The notes under the pieces: model-generated
Told to the model about the DNA's origin: nothing
Seen by the model: only the letters and a program-made list of their open reading frames with translations
Database searches by the model: none
Program-made: the position numbers and the translations under genes
Assembly: GCF_000421845.1 (NCBI RefSeq)
Contig: NZ_ATXU01000015.1
Location: 1-33,122, forward strand
DNA from: Leucobacter chironomi DSM 19883
GTDB taxonomy: Bacteria; Actinomycetota; Actinomycetes; Actinomycetales; Microbacteriaceae
Reading direction: 5' to 3'
DNA length: 33,122 nt
Shown: positions 1 through 7,625 of the stretch, one piece after another
Layout: each line of letters opens with the position of its first letter
How positions within the stretch are numbered: the stretch's first letter is position 1

Positions 1-230
1 CCCCTCACCCCACCCTTGCCCCCTCTCTCCCTCACCCCTGCCCCCTCACTCCCCGCTCTGCCCCGCAGTTCGGGGCGGGGATCGCAGTTCAAACTGGGCT
101 TTTTCCCGAATTCCTCAGTCTGAGCTGCGATCCACGCCTTGACGGGAGGGTGACAGGGGCTGGGACAGGGGGTGAGGGGAGAGGGGAGAGGGAAAGGAGA
201 GGGGCGCCGGACGGGGCGGATGGTAGCGTT
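1..230. repeat. Pyrimidine tract / hairpin / purine tract element (copy 1)
   Basis: The region upstream of the purine permease holds no gene. Bases 1-65 are almost all C and T on the plus strand, and bases 143-213 almost all G and A. Between them is an imperfect hairpin with arms at 79-98 and 114-133, matching at 17 of 20 positions and with a 15-base loop. The outer tracts are roughly complementary to each other, so the whole region could fold as one long inverted repeat. The left edge may lie outside the window. The function is unknown. A second region with the same design is at 29285-29575. Confidence 0.6.
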
Positions 231-271
231 GCTGTGTTCAGCAGACTTTCAGCTTGAGAAACGGAGCCACG

Positions 272-1747
272 GTGGCAGAGGCGAGCCAGGAGACGACGAA
301 GCAGGCCGCGGTGGCGGCTGAACCGAAGGGAGCGCTCGACCGCTTCTTCCACATCACGGAGCGCGGGTCGACCTTCGGCACCGAGATCCGAGGCGGCCTC
401 GTCACCTTCGTGACGATGGCGTATATCGTCATCCTCAACCCGATCATCCTCACAAGCGGCGTCGACGTCGAGGGCAACACGCTCTCGTTCCCCGCCGTCA
501 GCGCGGTCACGGCGCTCACCGCGGGCGTGATGACGATCCTGTTCGGCGTCGTCTCGCGCCTGCCCTTCGGCTTCGCGGCCGGGCTCGGCATCAACGCCTT
601 CCTCGCCTTCTCGGTGGTGGGCCAGGTGACCTGGCCGGAGGCGATGGCGCTCGTGGTCATCAACGGCGTGCTCATCGTGCTGCTCGCCGCCACCGGCCTG
701 CGCCGCATGATCTTCGACGCGGTGCCCGTCGAGCTGAAGCTCGCGATCACGGTCGGCATCGGCCTCTTCATCGCGTTCATCGGCTTCGTCAACTCGGGCT
801 TCGTCACGGCGACCGGCCAGGGCTCGCCGCCCGTGGGTCTCGGCGTGAACGGCTCGGTGTTCACCGTGCCGACCCTCATCTTCGCCATCACCCTCGTGCT
901 CACCGGCGTGCTCGTCGCCGCCAAGGTCAAGGGCGGCCTGCTCATCGGCCTCGTGAGCGGCACCGTGATCTCGGTGATCGTCGAGGCCATCGCGCAGCTC
1001 GGCCCGCGCACCGGTGCCGACGGCGAGATCGCGAACCCCGGCGGCTGGGGCCTCACCGTGCCCGAGCTCGGCGGCGCCCCCTTCGGCGTGCCCGACCTCA
1101 GCCTCGTGGGCGCCGTCAGCTTCGATCTCGGCCGCGTCGGCGTCGTCACCGTGGTGATGCTCGTCTTCACCCTGCTCTTCACGAACTTCTTCGACGCGAT
1201 GGGCACGATGACCGGCCTGTCGCGAGAGGCCGGCCTCGCCGACGCGCAGGGCAACTTCCCGCGCCTGAAGTCGGCGCTGGTCGTCGAGGGCGTCGGCGCG
1301 ATCGCGGGCGGCATGACCTCGTCGTCGTCGAACACGGTGTTCATCGAGTCCGGCGCCGGCATCGGCGAGGGCGCGCGCACCGGCTTCGCCAACGTCATCA
1401 CCGGTCTCATGTTCCTGCTGGCGATGTTCTTCACGCCGCTCACCCAGATCGTGCCCACCGAGGTCGCCGCGGCGGCCCTGGTGATCGTCGGTGCGCTGAT
1501 GATGGCCCAGATCAAGCACATCGACCTCAGCGACTTCCGCGTCCTGCTGCCCGTCTTCCTCACCGTCGCGGTCATGCCCATGACCTACTCGATCGCCAAC
1601 GGCATCGGCGCGGGCTTCGTGGCCTGGGTGCTCATCCACGCGCTCAGCGGCCGAGTGCGCACCATCCACTGGCTGCTGTGGGTCGTCGCGGCGGGCTTCG
1701 TGATCTTCTTCGCCCGGGGTCCGATCGAGGCGTTCCTCGGCGTGTGA
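272..1747 (+). CDS. NCS2 family (AzgA/PbuG type) purine permease
   Basis: This is an inner-membrane proton-coupled purine nucleobase importer of the nucleobase-cation-symporter-2 AzgA branch, whose known members take up adenine, guanine or hypoxanthine. The protein is about 491 residues with the 12 or more hydrophobic segments expected. Family signatures are the TMAYIVILNPIIL segment in the first membrane helix, the FDAMGTMTGLSREAGL segment, and SSSNTVFIESGAGIGEGARTG further on. The frame is open from a TTG at 254, but GTG 272 is preferred because CGGAG lies five bases upstream and TTG has no ribosome binding site. The gene stands alone and converges on a binding-protein gene across a shared terminator. 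The substrate among purines cannot be told from sequence. Confidence 0.9.
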   Translation: MAEASQETTKQAAVAAEPKGALDRFFHITERGSTFGTEIRGGLVTFVTMAYIVILNPIILTSGVDVEGNTLSFPAVSAVTALTAGVMTILFGVVSRLPFGFAAGLGINAFLAFSVVGQVTWPEAMALVVINGVLIVLLAATGLRRMIFDAVPVELKLAITVGIGLFIAFIGFVNSGFVTATGQGSPPVGLGVNGSVFTVPTLIFAITLVLTGVLVAAKVKGGLLIGLVSGTVISVIVEAIAQLGPRTGADGEIANPGGWGLTVPELGGAPFGVPDLSLVGAVSFDLGRVGVVTVVMLVFTLLFTNFFDAMGTMTGLSREAGLADAQGNFPRLKSALVVEGVGAIAGGMTSSSSNTVFIESGAGIGEGARTGFANVITGLMFLLAMFFTPLTQIVPTEVAAAALVIVGALMMAQIKHIDLSDFRVLLPVFLTVAVMPMTYSIANGIGAGFVAWVLIHALSGRVRTIHWLLWVVAAGFVIFFARGPIEAFLGV

Positions 1748-1755
1748 CGACCGGC

Positions 1756-1804
1756 ACGACGAAGCCCCCGGATCCGCTCATCGCGGGCCCGGGGGCTTCG
1801 TCGT
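1756..1804. terminator. Bidirectional terminator between purine permease and potD paralogue
   Basis: A perfect 16-bp stem (1756-1771 with 1789-1804) and a 17-base loop sit between two convergent genes. There is no T run on either side, which is common in high-GC actinobacteria. Confidence 0.8.
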
Positions 1805-1816
1805 ATCGGCGGCGCC

Positions 1817-3016
1817 TCAGTTGCCGAGGATGCGCTGGTAGGCCTGGGAGTAGCGGTTGTCCTCCTCGGCGGTGAGCGAGCGCATGTCGAAGATGCGCTT
1901 CGACATCTCCTCGTCGGGGAAGATGAGCGGGTTCTCGGCCAGCTCGGGGTTCAGCTGCGCCATCGCGTCCTGCGCACCGGCGACGGGGGTGACGTACTGC
2001 ACGTACTCGGCCACCTGGGCGGCGACCTCGGGCTCGTAGTAGTAGTCGATGAGCTGATGCACCTGCTCGAACGCCGCGGTGGCCGTCGGCATGCAGAAGG
2101 AGTCGACGAAGACCGACGCCCCCGAGTCGGGCACCACGAACTTCCAGATCTCCTCGCCGGCGTCCTCGTTGAGGATCGCGATGTCGCCCGACCAGGCCAT
2201 CCCCGCCCAGACCGTCTCCTGCTCGAGGTCCTGCGTGTAGGAGTTGCCCTTCACCGTGGCGACCTGGCCGCTGTCGATGTGCTTCGCGGCGACTGCGAGC
2301 GCGGCCTCGAACTCGTCGTCGCCCCAGTCGCCCTCGATGTCCACGCCCTGCTCGAGCATGATGAGCGCGAGGGTGTCGTCCTGCTCGGTGAGCAAGTTCA
2401 CCTTGCCCTTGAGATCGGGCGCCCACAGGTCGGAGACCTCGCGCACGCCCTTCGGGTAGAGCTGCGTGTTGTAGACCAGCCCGGTCATGCCGGCCTGGTA
2501 GGGGATCGACCAGCTGCGATCCTGGTCGAAGGAGGCGTGCTGCACCATGTCGATCATCTGCGCGTCGACGTTCGGCATGAGCGAGCGGTCGAATTCGGTG
2601 AGCTGGTCCTGCTCCAGCAGGCGCACGAGCGTGGTGTCGGACGGCACGATGACGTCGTAGCCGATGTCCTGCTGCAGCTTCAGCTGATCCTTGATCTTGG
2701 CGATGAAGGTCTTGTTGTCGTCGATGTCCTCGAAGTATTCGACGCGGATGTTGCTCTGCTCCATGAAGGCGTCGAGCGACGGCCAGCTGCCGGTCTCGTC
2801 GTCGTAGTCGAGGTAGTAGGTCCAGTTGGCCCAGCGCACGGTGCCGCCGGAGCCGTCGCCCGGGCCGCTGGGGCCCGCGCAGGCGGCGAGGGAGCCCATG
2901 CCGAGCAGCGCGGCGCCGAGCGAGGTGCCCCGCAGCAGCTGGCGGCGGTTCATCTGGGCGGCTCTGGCGCGGTTGACCAGGTCACGGACGATGGGGTCCG
3001 AAGGCTGACGGAGCAT
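1817..3016 (-). CDS. Spermidine/putrescine-type ABC substrate-binding lipoprotein (orphan PotD paralogue)
   Basis: This extracytoplasmic solute-binding lipoprotein of the PotD/PotF family (399 aa) should capture polyamines for an ABC importer. Twin arginines at residues 24-25 (NRRQLLRG), a hydrophobic stretch and a LAAC lipobox with Cys46 indicate Tat export and lipid anchoring. The mature part has the family patterns WANWTYYLDY, IKDQLKLQQDIGYDVIVPS and GNSYTQDLEQ. The start at 3016 is chosen because AAAGGAGG lies just upstream; the frame stays open further without such a site. It has no permease or ATPase next to it. The product is strikingly similar to the binding protein at 8465-9667, including the exact positions of RR and the lipid Cys, so it probably shares that transporter. 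Substrate is inferred from the family. Confidence 0.88.
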   Translation of the reverse strand: MLRQPSDPIVRDLVNRARAAQMNRRQLLRGTSLGAALLGMGSLAACAGPSGPGDGSGGTVRWANWTYYLDYDDETGSWPSLDAFMEQSNIRVEYFEDIDDNKTFIAKIKDQLKLQQDIGYDVIVPSDTTLVRLLEQDQLTEFDRSLMPNVDAQMIDMVQHASFDQDRSWSIPYQAGMTGLVYNTQLYPKGVREVSDLWAPDLKGKVNLLTEQDDTLALIMLEQGVDIEGDWGDDEFEAALAVAAKHIDSGQVATVKGNSYTQDLEQETVWAGMAWSGDIAILNEDAGEEIWKFVVPDSGASVFVDSFCMPTATAAFEQVHQLIDYYYEPEVAAQVAEYVQYVTPVAGAQDAMAQLNPELAENPLIFPDEEMSKRIFDMRSLTAEEDNRYSQAYQRILGN

Positions 3017-3100
3017 GTTCCCTCCTTTGGAAACTGCGTCGCCGACGCGACGCTTCTCCCACCCATCTTCACACATCTCGGAGACGGGGATCCACGCCAC

Positions 3101-3117
3101 TGTCATTTCCATTGACA
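3101..3117. promoter_or_regulatory. 17-bp palindrome upstream of the orphan potD paralogue
   Basis: TGTCA and TGACA form an inverted repeat separated by 7 bases. It lies 85 bases upstream of the start codon, in the 126-bp gap after the phosphatase gene, and could be an operator. No cognate regulator can be named. Confidence 0.35.
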
Positions 3118-3142
3118 TTCTGGCGGGGTCGCCCCGATCCGC

Positions 3143-3964
3143 TCAGCCCCCGAGCACGAGACCGCGCAGCTCGCCCACCAGCTCGGCATCCGCCGCGAAG
3201 AAACCAGGCTCTCCCGGCGCGGTGGCATCGTCGACGCCGATCACCGTCGCGCCCGCCTCTCGCGCGATGAGCAGCGCGGCCGCGTAGTCCCAAGGCTGCA
3301 GGCCGTGCTCGTAGAAGGCGTCGAGGCGGCCCGCCGCGAAGCTGCAGATGTCGTAGGCGGCGGATCCGGATCGCCGGATGTCGCGCACCAGCGGCAGCAC
3401 GCGCGCGAGCATCATCGCCTGTTCGGCGCGGCGCTCGGACGTGTACCCGAAACCGGTGCCGACGAGGGCGGTCGCCAGCTCGCGCTTGCCCGAGATCACG
3501 AGCGGGGAGCCGTTCAGGCGCGATCCGCCGCCCTCCCACGCCTCGAACAGCTCACCCGTGCGCGGCGCGAAGACCGCGCCCGCGATCGCCCGCCGGCCAT
3601 CGGCGCTCGCCGCCGCATCGGGCACCGTGGCCGCGATGCTCACCGCATAGGCGGGCAGATCGTAGAGGTAGTTGACGGTGCCGTCGATCGGGTCGACCAC
3701 CCAGGTCACCCCGCTCGTGCTCGCGATGCCCGCGCCCTCCTCGCCGAGCACGCCGTCGTCCGGGCGGGCCGCCCGCAGCGCCTCGACCACCATCCGCTCC
3801 GAGGCTCGGTCTGCCTCGGTGACGATGTCGACCTCGCTCGACTTGCTCGCGGCGACCGCCACCCCGCTCCGCCGCAGGTCGAGGATGCGCTCGCCCGCAG
3901 CGACGGCGACGTCGGCGGCGATGCGGGCGAGCTGCTGGGCGTCGTGGGGCTGCGCGGGAGTCAT
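3143..3964 (-). CDS. Inositol monophosphatase family protein (SuhB-like)
   Basis: This is a metal-dependent sugar or inositol phosphate phosphatase of the IMPase/FIG superfamily (273 aa, the usual length). The metal-binding and catalytic motifs are all present: GEEG at 74-77, DPIDGT at 91-96 and WDYAA at 225-229. Substrate cannot be decided between inositol-1-phosphate, histidinol phosphate and others. The window holds a second family member at 32181-33002 that looks more like HisN, so this one is more likely the SuhB or IMPase type. It lies 25 bases after the ammonium transporter gene on the same strand and may be co-transcribed, but a TAGGCT six bases before the ATG suggests its own leaderless transcript. 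Confidence 0.88.
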   Translation of the reverse strand: MTPAQPHDAQQLARIAADVAVAAGERILDLRRSGVAVAASKSSEVDIVTEADRASERMVVEALRAARPDDGVLGEEGAGIASTSGVTWVVDPIDGTVNYLYDLPAYAVSIAATVPDAAASADGRRAIAGAVFAPRTGELFEAWEGGGSRLNGSPLVISGKRELATALVGTGFGYTSERRAEQAMMLARVLPLVRDIRRSGSAAYDICSFAAGRLDAFYEHGLQPWDYAAALLIAREAGATVIGVDDATAPGEPGFFAADAELVGELRGLVLGG

Positions 3965-3970
3965 GATCCG

Positions 3971-3976
3971 AGCCTA
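3971..3976 (-). promoter_or_regulatory. Candidate -10 box of a leaderless phosphatase transcript
   Basis: TAGGCT on the minus strand lies six bases before the ATG. There is no good ribosome binding site, which fits leaderless transcription. No clear -35 is seen. Confidence 0.4.
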
Positions 3977-3989
3977 ACGCCCTCTCGGA

Positions 3990-5204
3990 TCAGCGCCCCG
4001 CCGGCACCTCGTAGGCGTACGCCTCCTCGCCGTGGGCGACGGCGTCGATGCCGCCCTCCTCGACCTCGGCGGGCACCCGCAGCCCGGTCAGCATCTTCAC
4101 CGCGAGCGCGATGATGAGCGACACGACGAACGAGTAGACCATCACCGCGACCACCGAGATCGTCTGCACCAGCAGCAGACCGGCATCGCCGCCCGTGAAC
4201 AGTCCGTCGTCGAAGGCGAAGAATCCGAGATAGAGCGAGCCGATCACGCCCGCCACCAGGTGCAGCCCCACAACGTCGAGCGAGTCGTCGTAGCCGAGGC
4301 GGTACTTCCACTCGATCGCGAAGGCGCACGCGATCCCGGCGACGAGCCCGAGCAGCAGCGCCCACACCGGCGCCAGATTCGCAGCCGACGGGGTGATCGC
4401 CACGAGCCCCGCGACCGCGCCGGACGCTGCGCCGATCACACCGGGCTTCTTGCCGCGCAGCACATCGGCCACGATCCAGCCCACGATGCCGGCCGCCGGT
4501 GCGCCCAGGGTGTTGACGAGGATCAGGCCGGCCTCGCCGGTCTCCGTCGCGAGGCCCGAGTTGAAGCCGATCCACCCGAACCACAGCAGCGCGGCGCCGA
4601 TCGTCACGAGCGGGATGCTGTGCGGCTTGTGGGATCCCGGTCCGAAGCCCAGGCGCTTACCCGCGACGAGCGCCAGCGCCAGCGCCGCCGCGCCCGCATT
4701 GATGTGGATCACCGTGCCGCCGGCGAGGTCGATCACGTCGGGGGTGCCGAGCACGCCGCCCAGATTCTGGATCCACCCCCCTCCCCACACCCAGGCCGCG
4801 ACGGGGAAGTAGACGAGCGTGGCCCACACGCCCGCGAACAGCACCCACGAGCCGAGCCCCACGCGATCCGCGATCGCGCCCGAGATGAGGGCCGTCGTGA
4901 TCATCGCGAACACGGCTCCGAAGCCCACGCCGATGAAGTCGGCCGGAGCGGTGGCGATGAGGCCGAAGTCCTTGAACGGGTCGCCGGCGAAGCCGCTCTC
5001 GCCCTCGGCGAAGTAGTTCATGCTGTAGCCGAAGAGGATCCACAGCACGCCGACGACGCCCATCGCGCTCACGCTGAAGAGCATCATGTTCACGACCGAG
5101 CGCACGCGCACCAGGCCGCCGTAGAAGAGCGCGAGGCCCGGGGTCATGATGAGCACGAGCGCGGTGCTCGCGAGCGTCCACACGTCTTGCGGAGTGAGTT
5201 CCAT
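3990..5204 (-). CDS. amt: Ammonium transporter (Amt family)
   Basis: This is a trimeric inner-membrane channel or transporter for ammonium. The 404-residue protein has the expected eleven or so membrane segments, the FYGGLVR motif after helix 1, the DLAGGTVIHINAG signature around Asp160 and His168, and the second pore histidine at 315 (VVGLHLVAG). The start at ATG 5204 has AAAGG nine bases upstream, and the mature N-terminus begins directly with a membrane helix; the frame runs further upstream but that part shows no Amt similarity. Expression is probably under nitrogen control, because a six-box GlnR-like array lies 71-130 bases upstream. No glnK or glnD follows it, unlike many actinobacterial amt operons; a phosphatase gene is next. 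Confidence 0.95.
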   Translation of the reverse strand: MELTPQDVWTLASTALVLIMTPGLALFYGGLVRVRSVVNMMLFSVSAMGVVGVLWILFGYSMNYFAEGESGFAGDPFKDFGLIATAPADFIGVGFGAVFAMITTALISGAIADRVGLGSWVLFAGVWATLVYFPVAAWVWGGGWIQNLGGVLGTPDVIDLAGGTVIHINAGAAALALALVAGKRLGFGPGSHKPHSIPLVTIGAALLWFGWIGFNSGLATETGEAGLILVNTLGAPAAGIVGWIVADVLRGKKPGVIGAASGAVAGLVAITPSAANLAPVWALLLGLVAGIACAFAIEWKYRLGYDDSLDVVGLHLVAGVIGSLYLGFFAFDDGLFTGGDAGLLLVQTISVVAVMVYSFVVSLIIALAVKMLTGLRVPAEVEEGGIDAVAHGEEAYAYEVPAGR

Positions 5205-5274
5205 GGCTGCCGCCTTTCTCTGCACCGGCCCCGAGAATCGTGAGCCGTCGGTTCGACAAGTGTGCGCCGCCGCT

Positions 5275-5334
5275 GTTTCGGCGCCGTCTCCGGGGTGTGA
5301 CCGACGGGTCACGGGTGCGTTTCGGTGCGATCAC
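5275..5334 (-). promoter_or_regulatory. GlnR-type box array upstream of amt
   Basis: Read on the minus strand, six pentamers follow one another with exactly six bases between each: GTGAT, GAAAC, GTGAC, GTCAC, GAGAC, GAAAC. The known actinobacterial GlnR site is GTNAC-n6-GAAAC, repeated. The array ends 70 bases before the amt start codon, a normal place for an activator site. Positions of the boxes on the plus strand are 5330-5334, 5319-5323, 5308-5312, 5297-5301, 5286-5290 and 5275-5279. Confidence 0.75.
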
Positions 5335-5502
5335 ATGCATCCGACCGCTCGGGCCCCGGCCCTCGATATGGAATCTGCCGAGAATATGGCGATACCCGCC
5401 TCGCACGTCATATCGACGGCAGATCTCATACGAACGACCGGTTCATGTGGTGCAGGGCGAGCCGGAACACGACGTCGAGAAAGCCCGGGGCGGCAAAGGT
5501 GC

Positions 5503-5508
5503 TAGGAT
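5503..5508 (+). promoter_or_regulatory. Candidate -10 box of rpsO
   Basis: TAGGAT lies 86 bases before the rpsO start and would give a leader of about 80 bases, long enough for the S15 autoregulatory structures known in other bacteria. No clear -35 is visible. Confidence 0.4.
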
Positions 5509-5594
5509 GTACAGGTTGCCGTTGAACGGCCGCGGATAAAGAGAGCCCCAGCACCCCGCTGACGGCGCCGCGCAGCAAGAGGAAGGGGATCCCT

Positions 5595-5864
5595 ATGGCA
5601 CTGGAAGCAGAAGTCAAGAAGGCGATCATCGAAGAGTACGCGACCAAGCCCGGTGACACCGGTTCCCCCGAGGTGCAGGTTGCCATGCTCTCGCAGCGGA
5701 TCAAGGATCTGACCGAGCACCTGAAGACCCACAAGCACGATCACCACTCGCGCCGTGGCCTCCTCCTGCTCGTCGGCCAGCGCCGTCGTCTGCTGGGTTA
5801 CCTCCAGAACGTCGACATCGCGCGCTACCGTTCGCTCATCGAGCGTCTGGGCCTTCGCCGCTAA
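5595..5864 (+). CDS. rpsO: 30S ribosomal protein S15
   Basis: Ribosomal protein S15 binds the central domain of 16S rRNA early in 30S assembly and contacts 23S rRNA in a bridge. The 89-residue product matches the full family length and carries the conserved [17 protein letters not shown] segment, the [15 protein letters not shown] segment with the RNA-binding His/Ser residues, and [12 protein letters not shown] at the end. A strong AGGAAGGGG ribosome binding site lies before ATG 5595. The gene is monocistronic and followed by a strong hairpin; the usual partner pnp is not in the window. Confidence 0.98.
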   Translation: MALEAEVKKAIIEEYATKPGDTGSPEVQVAMLSQRIKDLTEHLKTHKHDHHSRRGLLLLVGQRRRLLGYLQNVDIARYRSLIERLGLRR

Positions 5865-5888
5865 GCGATCGCCGCTCAGGCTTACTGC

Positions 5889-5926
5889 GAAGCGCCCCGC
5901 ACCTCCTCGGAGGAGCGGGGCGCTTC
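5889..5926 (+). terminator. rpsO terminator
   Basis: A perfect 12-bp GC-rich stem (5889-5900 with 5915-5926), with further pairing inside the loop, lies 24 bases after the rpsO stop codon. The T run is poor. Confidence 0.75.
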
Positions 5927-5949
5927 TGCGTGTGCGGGGGCGGAGAGTG

Positions 5950-5990
5950 GCGAGGCGACCGCCATCGGGCATGAATGTCGGTCGCCTCGC
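5950..5990. other. Hairpin and G-tract stretch between rpsO and the aminotransferase
   Basis: A perfect 12-bp inverted repeat (5950-5961 with 5979-5990) lies after the rpsO terminator. From there to 6150 no gene is seen. The stretch holds runs of seven G (6004-6010) and nine G (6043-6051) and a short A/T-rich patch at 6068-6079. Function is not known. Confidence 0.4.
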
Positions 5991-6150
5991 GCTCCGGGCT
6001 TCCGGGGGGGAAGCTCGATGCCGGAGCACAGGCCGGCGCTCAGGGGGGGGGTAGAGCGCGAGCCTGCCATAGATATAGACGGGTGACCGCGGGAAATCTG
6101 TCGCCGGTCCCGCTCCGGCGTGTCGCGGACGGGGCCGGGCGGGCACGCGA

Positions 6151-6194
6151 AAGCCCCCTCGCCGCCGGCGGTGGTGCCGGAGGCGAGGGGGCTT
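6151..6194 (-). terminator. Terminator of the lrp-aminotransferase operon
   Basis: A perfect 13-bp stem (6151-6163 with 6182-6194) lies 34 bases after the aminotransferase stop codon. Read on the minus strand, the 3' arm ends in a short T run. Confidence 0.75.
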
Positions 6195-6228
6195 CGAGCC
6201 CGGATCAGGGGCTCCTGAGCGCTCGAGA

Positions 6229-7623
6229 TCAGATCTTCGAGGAGGCGTCCTTCAGCACGCTGCGGAGGATGCCGCCGATCTCGGCGAACTCGGCCGGACC
6301 GATGGTCAGCGGGGGAGCGAGCTGGATGACGGGGTCTCCACGGTCGTCGGCGCGGCAGTAGAGACCGGCCTCCCACAGCGCGGGCGACAGGTAGTCGCGC
6401 AGGAGTCGATCCGACTCCTCCTCGTTGAAGGTCTCCTTGGTGGCCTTGTCCTTCACCAGCTCGATGCCGAAGAAGTAGCCCTCGCCGCGCACGTCACCGA
6501 CGATGTCGATGTCGAGGAGCTTCTCGAGCTCGGCGCGGAACAGCGGGCTGTTCTCGCGCACGCGGCCGTTGAGGTCCTCTTCTTCGAAGATGTCGAAGTT
6601 GGCGAGCGCCGCGGCAGCCGCCGCCGGGTGACCGGCGAAGGTGAAGCCGTGGTAGAAGGTGTTCTCCGTCGAGTTGAAGGGCTCGGAGACCTTGTCCGAG
6701 ACGATCATGGCGCCCAGGGGCACGTAGCCCGAGGTGATGCCCTTGGCCGAGGTGATGATGTCGGGCTCGTAGCCGAGGGCCTTCGACGCGAAGAAGTCGC
6801 CGATGCGGCCGTAGGCGCAGATGACCTCATCCGAGACGAGCAGCACGTCGTACTGGTCGCAGATCTCGCGCACGCGCTTGAAGTAGCCGGGGGGAGGCGG
6901 GAAGCAGCCGCCCGAGTTCTGCACCGGCTCGAGGAAGACGGCGGCCACGGTGTCGGGGCCCTCGAAGAGGATGGCCTCTTCGATGCGGTTCGCGGCCCAC
7001 TGGCCGAAGGCCTCGAGGTCGTTCGAGGGAGCGCCCATCTCCTCGGCGCGGTAGAAATTCGTGTTGGGCACGCGGTGACCGCCGGGGGTCAGCGGCTCGT
7101 AGAACTTCTTCATGTCGGGGATGCCGGTGATGGCCAGGGCGCCCTGCGGGGTGCCGTGGTAGGCGACCGAGCGCGAGATGACCTTGTGCTTCATGGGCTT
7201 GCCCTGGATCTTCCAGTAGTGCTTGGCAAGCTTGAACGCCGACTCCACGGCCTCGCCACCACCGGTGGTGAAGAAGACCTTGTTCATCTCGCCGGGCGCG
7301 TAGGAAGCGAGGCGCTCCGACAGCTCGACGGCGGCGGGGTGCGCGTAGGACCACAGCGGCATGAAGTCGAGCTGCTTCATCTGCTTGGCGGCAGCCTCGA
7401 CGATGCGCTCGCGGCCGTGGCCGGCGTTCACGACGAACAGGCCAGCGAGGCCGTCGATGTACTGCTTGCCTGCGGCGTCGTAGATGTGGTGGCCCTCGGC
7501 GCGGGTGATGACGGGGATGCCGTCGTTGAGCACCTTGCGGTTGGTGAAGTGCGGCCACATGTGGTTGCGGGCCGAAGCCTGGAGCGCGGCGGCATCCACG
7601 GCTGCAGTGGGATCGTAGGACAT
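6229..7623 (-). CDS. Class III PLP aminotransferase, probably acting on putrescine or a related diamine
   Basis: This cytoplasmic fold-type I aminotransferase (464 aa) moves an omega-amino group to a keto acid; relatives include the SpuC-type putrescine-pyruvate and omega-amino acid-pyruvate enzymes. Visible landmarks are TTGGGEAVESAFKLAKH (119-135) for phosphate binding, SDEVICAYGRIG with Asp265 that contacts the PLP ring nitrogen, and TSAKGITSGY with Lys294, the Schiff-base lysine. ATG 7623 is preferred because it follows the regulator gene's stop codon by two bases; the frame continues upstream only as overlap with that gene. Its neighbours are an Lrp-type regulator and, divergently, polyamine transporters, so putrescine is the likely substrate. 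That is inference from context, and GABA or other omega-amines remain possible. Confidence 0.88.
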   Translation of the reverse strand: MSYDPTAAVDAAALQASARNHMWPHFTNRKVLNDGIPVITRAEGHHIYDAAGKQYIDGLAGLFVVNAGHGRERIVEAAAKQMKQLDFMPLWSYAHPAAVELSERLASYAPGEMNKVFFTTGGGEAVESAFKLAKHYWKIQGKPMKHKVISRSVAYHGTPQGALAITGIPDMKKFYEPLTPGGHRVPNTNFYRAEEMGAPSNDLEAFGQWAANRIEEAILFEGPDTVAAVFLEPVQNSGGCFPPPPGYFKRVREICDQYDVLLVSDEVICAYGRIGDFFASKALGYEPDIITSAKGITSGYVPLGAMIVSDKVSEPFNSTENTFYHGFTFAGHPAAAAAALANFDIFEEEDLNGRVRENSPLFRAELEKLLDIDIVGDVRGEGYFFGIELVKDKATKETFNEEESDRLLRDYLSPALWEAGLYCRADDRGDPVIQLAPPLTIGPAEFAEIGGILRSVLKDASSKI

Positions 7624-7625
7624 GG

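Noticed and set aside
89..1669. Long minus-strand open frames opposite the purine permease
   Set aside because: They are Asp/His/Arg-rich shadows of a clear transporter gene with no start signals.
3305..4114. Plus-strand open frame opposite the inositol monophosphatase gene
   Set aside because: The minus strand has all catalytic motifs of the family. The plus frame has no recognisable domain and no ribosome binding site.
4032..5243. Plus-strand open frame of about 400 codons opposite amt
   Set aside because: It is rich in His, Arg, Asp and Glu and covers a clear ammonium transporter gene on the other strand, so it is a shadow.
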